NCBI RefSeq assembly: GCF_023898315.1 | Contig: NC_064616.1 | Location: 644,424,974 to 644,488,973, forward strand | Direction: 5' to 3' | Length of the DNA: 64,000 nucleotides | Source of the DNA: Schistocerca nitens | Taxonomy: Eukaryota > Arthropoda > Insecta > Orthoptera > Acrididae | In this document: positions 55,741 through 64,000 of the stretch, piece after piece | How the letters are laid out: every line of letters begins with the position of its first letter | Numbering within the stretch: the first letter of the stretch is position 1 | Position numbers and translations under genes: made by a program | Notes under the pieces: generated by a model | Database searches by the model: none | Seen by the model: only the letters and a program-made list of their open reading frames with translations | Told to the model about the DNA's origin: nothing

Positions 55741-58562
55741 AATTATATCCAAAAAAATACTAAATGTAGGCCAATTAATTTTAAAGAAATCCATAAGGGA
55801 GTTGTTAGGGCATAACTCATTAAAAACTGAGACATTCTGCATGCCTCTACACAATGTTAGAGACAGTTAACTGAATACATGGCGTTATTACCTTCAGTAA
55901 CCCTATCATAATGTCCGCTACTGATAACTGATCTGAAAAAAGCTATACACTAAGAACAGAAAATATATTTTTTGGGCCATTGCTATACTAGAACACAGTA
56001 AGAGTACCACGAAAGAGAGCTAAATTTTACGAAGAAATTATTTGAGGCAGTAGAACAGACCATTGCTTCAATAAACGATTTGAAGGAGAACATAAATGTA
56101 TCTAGTATCTGAGATTTCGCCGTTGAATTTCCCATTACACAGAAAATGAGGCAGTCAGGAATGTCACACAAAATACTTTCGTCAGAAACAGGCTAACTGT
56201 AAGGAATAGATTGTGAATTAAATGTAGCAAACGTCCAAAATGTTAATCGAAAAGAGCGCAGGTGACACTCGGGTGCAAAATGATGAGCAGACTGTTACCA
56301 CAGAATGACCGTCATAAACAACTCACCTCCGTAGAATAATTATAGAACAAGAGTTCAAACTCAGAGCACTGGCTCGCGTCGCGCTCTTCATGCGTGTACC
56401 CTCTATATGTGAAACAAATCAAACTGCAAATAATTGTTCCCGCCTCCCTTTCTTTTTCTGAATTGACTCTAAATTATTCGAAATATTTTGATTTCAGACG
56501 TAATAATTTCACTCAGGAAGTTCGGACAATTTATCGCTGTCTACGACGAAATGGTGTACGCAGTTGGTTGTGTACGGACTTCATGCGTGACGACATTCCG
56601 CCAGTGGTATCCTTATCGGTGTTAATACTGCACAAGAAGCGCCTGTTGTCTGTCGCCGCCGAGGCCTCACAAACACCGGAACGGGAACGTTGAACCGCAG
56701 TATTTCCAAGTCGACGGCCTCTGCCGGCCTCCCTCTTGATTTAGTCAGGCAGCTCATCGCCCATGTATATTTACGTATTGTTCTACTGAACGCGGTAGCA
56801 GCATTGAGGAAGACTTTGCTTCAATACTGAATACGACACTTTCGGTCACGTTTGTTTAAATCGCGTAATTACGGTAGTAAGTTCGTATCCGCCTCTCGTA
56901 GTGGCAAGAACAGTCCAAAAGTGGTCATACAACTGAGATGACGCCGCTCTGTGAAGAAGTAAATATTGATAATTTAAGTTCAATAGAAAATACTTCGTAT
57001 GTCAATAAAATACAGATATTTGGTAAAAAATGTGACTGAGGAGAACTGTAATCCATACAGTATTTTTTAGCAGCAGTCATATTCACTGCATTTTTAAATT
57101 ATTTATTACATGAACAATAAACAGAGCCAGTGAGGGAAAAATTTGTACAGCTTTTGTTAAATTTCGAAAGTGTATCACGTGCAGTTAGGACAACCGCATA
57201 GGGTAATACGTACGATTTGTTTGTCTAAGAAGGTAGTCACAAACGAAATGAATGCTGCTGTAAAATATCTTCATGTGAAGAGTGTGAGAGCTGCGAAATT
57301 CGTAATCAAAGTGGGCTGAGCTCATTTGGACTCAGTACTGCCGTTTCAGACTTCCTGGATTTCAGCATCGTCATAAGAGGTGAATCGTGATCCGGTAATG
57401 GACTAACAACGAAATAAAATTTGCGCCCGGTGATTGTTACTACAGACTACTTAATAGTATGCTAATACTGTATTCTTCTCGAAAAATTAAGCGTGAAAAT
57501 GCCTTGTCTAAGATGGGTCGTGATTGCAGACTCGTGGCCAAAAATGGGCACAGACACTATTTCAGTGCAAAATTAGACAGTCTTCATGTTCGCTCCATGG
57601 ATAAAATTTGGATCCATCATGAGGCCGTTAAAGCCTGAGTACAAAGTCGTGCTCTTTGATATATCAACGCTCCAGCCAATACAGAAGCTGTAGTGATGCC
57701 AAGAATGAATCAGTTGGGATTCTAAACTGTTCATGGTTTAGTCCCAAAGGAATTATTTCTGCATGCAATCTTTAAAAAAACGCAGATCTCAGTGGGTTAG
57801 TTGCGCAGTCAGCGTTGGAGAGTGTTACGAAGTGGTTAAAAGTTAACTATTTATTCTTTATTTTTTAATCAGATTAATAAATCTATCTTGTAAATGGAGT
57901 ACCAAAGATCAGACGTCGTGTAGAAAAAAGTAGCGCCTGTATATTAAAAACCGTATCACCCGTTTTACTGGTTAAGATGTGTAAAAATGGCCTATTTTTC
58001 ATCCTCTCTAAATAATTGAGGGTTTATTGTATTCCATATGATCTTACATGACGTGGCCGTGCTGCAATTGAGCAAGCAAAGCGCACCGTTTCCTGTGTTG
58101 CAGCAACACAGTCATCCATTGGCTTCAATTACTAACACGACCCGCGAGGTAATGCTAATGACCGACACCGTGACTTCAATTGTAAGCTTCTGCACTTATC
58201 TTGCTCCTCTCAAGTGATGTGCCACGAAGATAAATGAGTGGGCGGCGACTTTTAATCTTCCGCCCTGGTTCTAAGAGCGGCAAGCTATTGACAACATTCG
58301 CAGACCACCTCGCCGACGTGCAGAGTGACATCGAATCGATTGTTTACTTCTCCTAAGAGAATAAATAAAACTGTAGCGCCCTATTTTTTTAGGGGTTGAT
58401 ATTTCATCGCATAGAGCATTCTGTGCGTACTCCTTCTACACAAGACAATGAGCGTCAAGAAAATACGCTCTCAGGACCCCTTTATTTGTGTTTACCTGCC
58501 AGCATCACAACTACGTCTTTGCTTAGTCGTGTGTAGGGGGTAGTCATTAAGTTTTATCATAT
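55741..58562. other. Non-coding stretch
   Basis: No gene called. A 99-codon plus frame (56394-56693) has no motif. The segment 58060-58330 is less A/T-rich than its flanks and might be regulatory, but nothing specific is visible. Confidence 0.4.
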
Positions 58563-59340
58563 CGAAAAAAGTACACAATTATCTTTTGTTTCTTTTGCAG
58601 CTACATGTGTGCAGTCGTAGTACACACTGAAATCCACGCGCCATAATACTACCCAGCCACGATATTATTGCACTTCGGCTCCCGTGTCCATTATCGCAAA
58701 CACACGGTGACGTTACGGTAAACAGAAACCACATCCATTTTCTCGACTGCCGTACACACTGTGGAAGTTCGAATTGATTCACCTGTAAGTTGTCTCGTCG
58801 TTAGAACAGCAGAGCAGATTCCGATGGGCTCCAAGCAAACTGGTAGGCATACGAGCCGACCAAAGCCCCTCACACCCAGTTGCAGTAATATTGTGGTCGG
58901 CTAGTACCATATTAATCGATCCAGTATTATTGCACCTGGGAGTGGGGGCGCTTGTGTCGGCTCGTGTGCTTACCTGTGCACTTGAACCTGAGCAGAATGT
59001 GCTCTGCTGTTTTAACGACCAAACAACTTGCGCCGTGAAACTATTCGGACATCCACAGCGTATACGACAGCAGAAAATACTGATGTGATTTTTGTGTACT
59101 GTAATGTTACTTCGTATTTACGATAATGGCCACGGGAGGCTAAGTACAATAATATCGTTGTTGGGTAGTACTCTAGCACGCCGCTGGAGGAACCAAAACA
59201 GAAGCAGAGCAGACCATCTCCACGTATGAACAAGCTGCGTCATTTTGTTATGGCTCGCGTAGAAGTGTACTGAGGTACTGAGACCTACATACATGTACCT
59301 GCAAACAAACAAGTTAACTGCCAAACTTTATTTTTTCGAG
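58563..59340. mobile_element. Large foldback (inverted-repeat) element
   Basis: Two arms of roughly 330-420 bp face each other around a ~20-40-bp loop near 58890-58925. Left-arm landmarks CTCCCGTGTCCATTATCG (58679), CAGCAGAGCAGATTC (58806) and CATACGAGCCGACC (58848) have reversed partners CGATAATGGCCACGGGAG (59119), GAATGTGCTCTGCTG (58995) and GTCGGCTCGTGTGC (58956). Similarity continues outward to CGAAAAAA (58563) and TTTTTTCG (59331). The right arm has an extra ~75 bp (about 59195-59270). No coding capacity is recognised. It is a foldback transposon or an inverted duplication. Confidence 0.75.
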
Positions 59341-60107
59341 TTGCAATATAATTAAAATCTTTTAATAACCCATAGTTTACAATACTGTTTCTAAAAACTC
59401 CAACATTTCCTTGAAAGTGAACAAATACAAAGTTTATAGTATATCTTACTGAGCATTTGCTTGTAAATAATTCTTATTACAAAGCGACATAGCACTTGTT
59501 AGGCCGTCAGGCACGGATGTAAGGGATGAGAGCTATCGCTCTGTATGTAACAGTGTCACAGTGTTCAAAGTAACAGTGGACATGGAGATTGTGCTACGTG
59601 ATTGTACGAGACTGACATGCGATTTTTTTTTTATATAGTGATCATACTGACTGAAAGTAAGTGTATCTAAAATAACTGTAACGTAAATTTGAGTTTGTAC
59701 TACTGCTGATATGAGTGACTGCGAAATGAAACCACTGGAGCAGTATGTACTTTAGATATTAATTTATTAAATTTGATTCCCATTTTTGTTTGTTATTTAG
59801 GACTATAATTTGTTTCAGGCAATATGAGTTCATGGAAGTTTCGAGATTGGAACTCTGTCTAGAAAAATGCGAAATTGCTTTTAAATATTTGTCATGAAAT
59901 GACGATTGATTGAAAACTGTATGTCATAGTGATTCCAAAGTGAAACCAAAACATTAAAGCAATTGACTGGTTCCTTTTTCCCAATTTCTTATTGTATTCG
60001 TAGCTGACCATGGCGATGCAGGTGAATTTCTTGAAAAGTTTGATTTTTTATGTTGTTGGGACTCAGAGGATTAATGTCTAACTTTGTTGGTGTTTGGAAT
60101 ATATAAA
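59341..60107. other. Non-coding stretch
   Basis: No gene or repeat recognised. Confidence 0.4.
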
Positions 60108-60323
60108 TTTCCCTTCCCGAGCCGGCCGGGGTGGCCAAGCGGTTCTAGGCGCTTCAGTCTGGAACCGCGTGACCGCTACGGTCGCAGGTTCGAATCCTGC
60201 CACGGGCATGGATGTGTGTGATGTCCTTAGGTTAGTTAGGTTTAAGTAGTTCTAAGTTCTAGGGGACTGGTAACCACAGATGTTAAGTCCCATAGTGCTC
60301 AGAGCCATTTTTTCCCTTCCCGA
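60108..60323 (+). mobile_element. tRNA-derived SINE (type A), 13-bp duplication
   Basis: The SINE is 60121-60310, flanked by exact TTTCCCTTCCCGA (60108-60120 and 60311-60323). A box TGGCCAAGCGG at about 60132-60142; B box 60187-60197. The 3' end stops at AGAGCCATTT, shorter than the 18377 copy. Confidence 0.93.
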
Positions 60324-62153
60324 TTACAGTGTGGATTCCGAAGATCTCGAACTGCTATGATCGTCTTATACAACTGAAATTTGTGATCAGAGAGGTCTTT
60401 CTACACCACCATTTGATACTTATTTGGCCACGAGGTGCCACCCAAATAGTTATTCGCATCTGAACCCGCCATTTACGACAAATTATCTCAATTTCCATCA
60501 CTAGTAGGCTAGTTACCTGTTCATGTACCTAACACAAAACGTATAACTGTTTTATTACTGTTAAACAAAAAGCTCTTACCTACATATTCGGATGCTACGA
60601 GAGGATCGAGGAACTAATAACCATGTAGTTGAGTCCCTTTCTATGTATCATTATCATCGCTTATCCCGTAAGACTCTGGTACTGGCCATAGTATGTGTTC
60701 TGCATTGTAGAATCGTTGCTTCTTGTATGTGTGTGCTGTTTATCAAGGAGACGCAATGTGTGTTCTCGTTTCATTGCTTGCCTGAGCCCCTGTTTTGTAC
60801 CAGGGAAAATACGTCTGTTGTGTGCGGCACTAGTTACTCCATGCGTCCCGGTCAGACACAGTTATGTATGGATATAGTTCCTCGGTAGTCACACTGAAAC
60901 TAGGTTGCCATTCGTCTCGTAATGTAGTGCGGCCAAAAGTGCTGTCGGTGGTTAAGTGAAGGATCATGATGGACAACGTGCCGATGGCATCGTAAATATG
61001 TTCCAGGTTTCCCAGTAGATTAATGCGTGCCGTTAGAAATTTATGGCGGATACCTCAGTTCGTGGGTGAGAAATTGGATACCTCTCAGTTTACGAGAGGC
61101 TATGTAAAACGGTTTTGAGTTAGCGCCTAATGAAAGCGCTCGTCGAGAAATAAATCTCTGAATCCGTGGCTGAGAAAACTGTCAGCGGTGTGCGAGCTAA
61201 GGTGTCACAGTGTGCCTGCCAAGTCGCCGGAAACCTTCACGGATGTTTCAGGCCATCACTAGCCAATATAATTTTCCTCACTCATCCTGGAACGACCTGT
61301 ATCGATAATTTATCCATGTTACAGTTGGTTGTGATAATGGATTAAATTGCTTGAAGAAATACAACAACCAGCTACATTTTGTGTATCTTCGTATATGCCT
61401 AGACGCTTTTCGGTTGTTCACCCATTTTCAATTATCGTAATGCACTTACATATTCAACAGCATTGTAAAAATGTCGGCTGAATTTTGAACGCACTGTCTT
61501 CTGTATGGAAAACAATTCCTTCAGCTGCAATGTTTGTAAAGTCGTGTATTTACGTCTACTTTACAGTTTACATCGAAAATTAAACTTAATCGCATTTTAA
61601 TGATATATTCTCCTCGAAATCACACTTCTGAAGACGTCATTTCTACATTTGTCTTGGCGATTTTTATGTGAATACTGCCAACCCTGAATTAACCTACTCT
61701 TAATCGCTGACGTCAGGTAAAGAAAACAGGTTTTTAGGACGTCGTTAGTGACCTATCAAATCGAGGTGGAGGCAGGCAAGGCATATAAGTAGATAAACTG
61801 CAATTTTTTGTTCGATTGCTCGTGGTAAGATATAATTAGCACGACGAGCTGATTGTGGATGGGCAGCCATAAGGAAACCAACAGAATTCAGTAATGTGTA
61901 AATCGTAAGATGGTTTACGTCGACCAACAGAGGATGAAAATGTAGCAGAGGACGGTCAAGGTGTTAGTTAACTGGTTACTGGTAAATGTCTTTATCGTAT
62001 TGGTCAGTGTCATGACCCACGAAGTTATTGCAGGGCACTGCATTTACGTATAACAGCTTATGGGATGCACTTTAGAAATGTACTAGCGAACCTGGCAGTG
62101 CTTCGATGCTTCGCAGTTGCTAGTCATGTATGGTAATTGGGTTTACATCCTAA
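60324..62153. other. Non-coding stretch
   Basis: No gene or recognisable element. A 98-codon plus frame (60592-60888) has no motif. Confidence 0.4.
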
Positions 62154-62367
62154 CCACCTCCTCCCCTCCGCCGGCCGCGGTGGCCGTGCGGTTCTAGGCG
62201 ATACAGTCCGGAACCGCGGGACTGCTACGGTCGCAGGTTCGAATCCTGCCTCGGGCATGGATGTGTGTGTTGTCCTTAGGTTAGTTAGGTTTAAGTAGTT
62301 CTAAGGTCTAGGGGACTAATGACCTAAGATGTTAAGTCCCATAGTGCTCAAAGCCACCTCCTCCCCT
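62154..62367 (+). mobile_element. tRNA-derived SINE (type A), 14-bp duplication in a CT-rich site
   Basis: Flanks are exact CCACCTCCTCCCCT (62154-62167 and 62354-62367). The SINE is 62168/62170-62353, with the B box at 62236-62246. Its 3' end stops at CTCAAAGCC. The target lies at the edge of the pyrimidine-rich low-complexity block that follows. Confidence 0.92.
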
Positions 62368-62394
62368 TCATTTCTGTCCATCTACTCCTCGCTT

Positions 62395-62570
62395 CTCTCT
62401 CACTCCTCGCTTCTCTCTCTCTCTCTCTCTCTCTCGCTCCCTCCCTCCCTCCCTCCCTCCCTCCCTCCCTCCCTCTCCCTCTCCATCGTCTCCTCCCCCA
62501 ATCTCTGTACGTTTCCTCACCCGGCCCACCTGTATGTCCATTTCCTACCCCCCCCCCCCCCCCCCCCCCC
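62395..62570 (+). repeat. CT/CCCT low-complexity block and poly(C)
   Basis: A TC array (about 62405-62434) and CCCT array (62437-62475) lead to a 23-bp pure C tract (62548-62570). The strand is almost free of purines for about 150 bp, so triplex or i-motif/G4 formation is possible. Confidence 0.9.
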
Positions 62571-63033
62571 GGTCCCCTCTCTGTCCTTTTCCTAATTCCG
62601 CCTTATTTGTTGTTCTTGCAAACGAAACTTCGATTGGGAACTGAAGTCGCTTAAATCGCGTGGGATCATTCGTATATGGGGTATGGGAGAGACACTCTAA
62701 CTGCTGGATCTGTAAAGGTGGTAGCTTCATTGACAGTATTTTGCACAGTTTTAATCTGCGAACGGGTACAATTGCAAAGTTAGCCATAAATACAGCTTCC
62801 ATGTTCATTATTAAAAGCGACTTCGAGGAAGAAAACGAAACAGCACATTTTCGCAACGTAGCACAAAGCTTTTTCTTTCTTGCAGTCGGTTGTAACAGAA
62901 GACATGCACATTCTCGTTTAAAAAAATTTAGCCTCTGTCAAACTGAATGTTTATTAGAATATGGTGTAAAAAATTGAAGAAATCGGTCAAGAAATTCCGT
63001 AATTTTTTACCAACAACTTTTCGCTGTTATAGA
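62571..63033. other. Non-coding stretch
   Basis: A 105-codon plus frame (62660-62977) is open but has no recognised motif and no clear start context. No gene is called. Confidence 0.35.
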
Positions 63034-63516
63034 CAGGATGGTGACAAAAAACAGTCTGAGAATCTTGTAAGGGTGTTGCAGGGTAGGTTGTGTTGAGAAA
63101 TGACTGTTAAAAAATATCGATACCTTGTGCTGTTTCCGAGATAATTATTATTTAAGTTAGCCAATCAGGCGGTTTCGCGCGCAAATTCCGCCAGATACAG
63201 TTGGTGTAAGTTGTTCTCATAGCGTAGAAGATAGCGCGTGAGACTTCTCAGCCTTTGGCTCGGGTTAGATCGTTACAGTTCAGTTTTTGCAGCGCTGTCT
63301 TCTTCGATCTTAGGATTCCAAACGAAGAACACGTGTCACGACGCCGTCTCTGGCGGGCCGCTTAAATTTGCGAGTGCAACGGTCTGATTGGCTACCTTCA
63401 ATGCTAATTAACTCGGAGACGGCGCAACCTCTCGAATTTTTTTAACAATTATTCCTGAGCACAACCTACCCTGCGACACTCTTGAAAGCTTTTCAGACTG
63501 TTTCTAACCATCCTAT
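63034..63516. mobile_element. Hairpin-type MITE with ~150-bp inverted arms
   Basis: The left arm (63034 to about 63190) and right arm (about 63360 to 63516) are imperfect inverted copies. Matching blocks include AACAGTCTGAGAATCTTG (63050) with CAAGAGTGTCGCAGGG-side sequence near 63470, GCAGGGTAGGTTGTG (63078) with CACAACCTACCCTGC (63460), and TTAGCCAATCAG (63156) with CTGATTGGCTA (63385). The centre (63190-63360) is unique. Ends read CAGGATGGT and, reversed, TAGGATGGT. A TATA-like flank on both sides may be the target duplication. There is no ORF. Confidence 0.78.
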
Positions 63517-64000
63517 ATATCCATATCTATATATATTGTACATACTAAATATATATAGCCTACATCCGTCCATATGTTTATTGGAGTATCGTGTAAAAGT
63601 TTGAAGTAAATCGGTAAAGAACTTCTAGAGATTTTAGGTAACAAAGTTAAACTACAATTTTTTCTTTGCAGAGTAGTATTACTTTAGCCCGCTGTTTCGC
63701 TCGCGTAGACTGTGTGATCTGTACAATTTTTTTTTCTTTGATCAAATTCTTATGTTGTTCACAAATTGAAACACCATCTAAACTTTTCATGCTCAATAAG
63801 GTCATAGAAGCATGTTCTTTGACGAATGTACTTCTGATCAAAAAGCGATTGTGGTAACTCAAGTAAAAGGTTTTTCTAATCATGCCTGCTGCGTATTTGT
63901 GGTGGTATTTCCATAGAAACTTCATCCCCTTACACATATTTCTTTATATCTAACCGAGAAGTGAAATACCAATTTTCATAGGTTCACCGTTAAATTTTTT
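63517..64000. other. A/T-rich non-coding end of window
   Basis: A TATA-rich run (63517-63560) follows the MITE. Short frames on both strands have no motif. Confidence 0.4.

Noticed and set aside
57595-57760. Possible mariner transposase (KIWIHH-like reading)
   Set aside because: Only a few residues resemble the mariner catalytic block and no other motif or terminal repeat is present.
62329-62595. 88-codon Ser/Leu/Pro-rich frame
   Set aside because: It is the translation of CT/CCCT/C low-complexity DNA.

Overview
The window looks like nuclear DNA from an insect with a very large, repeat-rich genome, most likely a grasshopper or locust (Orthoptera, Acrididae, Schistocerca-like). I infer this from seven copies of one tRNA-derived SINE, three copies of a second SINE type, several LINE lineages, Tc1-like, piggyBac-like and pogo-like DNA transposons, and long A/T-rich stretches with no coding signal. 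The species call rests on remembered repeat families and was not checked against a database. Nothing here looks bacterial or viral, and there are no operons or CRISPR arrays.

Host genes are almost absent. The best host feature is a candidate first coding exon at 8109-8317 (+). It has a good Kozak context, an Arg-rich and acid-free mitochondrial-type leader, and one membrane segment. A 189-bp open segment with splice-like borders at 33502-33690 is phase-compatible with it, but the link is speculative. An unidentified decayed reading frame lies on the minus strand at about 36664-37335.

Layout. 1-2.6 kb: a Tc1-like element with dead catalytic residues, split by a LINE 3' fragment. 2.93-6.24 kb: a full-length RTE-like LINE with an 11-bp target duplication and one in-frame stop. 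7.8-8.35 kb: promoter region and candidate exon. 10.7 kb: SINE. 12.0-12.6 kb: a MULE-like MITE with 9-bp target duplication. 13.85-16.2 kb: a minus-strand LINE. 18.4 kb: SINE. 19.25-22.2 kb: a minus-strand CR1/Jockey-type LINE with ORF1, endonuclease and RT remnants. 25.6-29.4 kb: an I/R1-type LINE with RNase H, hit by a SINE. 30-31 kb: a cluster of short tRNA-like repeats. 32.2-33 kb, 39.6-40 kb and 43.6-44.35 kb: further LINE RT fragments. 40.2-40.6 kb: a Tc1-like C-terminus. 45.7 kb: a SINE inside an ATA microsatellite. 46.46-50.07 kb: a decayed piggyBac-like element with a Tc1-like element nested in it. 50.8 and 51.3 kb: SINEs. 53.4-55.7 kb: a pogo/Tigger-like transposon split by a LINE tail and a SINE. 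58.56-59.34 kb: a large foldback. 60.1 and 62.2 kb: SINEs. 63.0-63.5 kb: a hairpin MITE.

The main story is nested transposition. Many insertions keep clear target-site duplications, so their order can be read: the SINEs and one Tc1-like copy are younger than the piggyBac, pogo and I-type LINE hosts they interrupt. Most transposase and RT genes carry stops, frameshifts or catalytic substitutions. The RTE-like LINE at 3 kb is the closest to an intact element.
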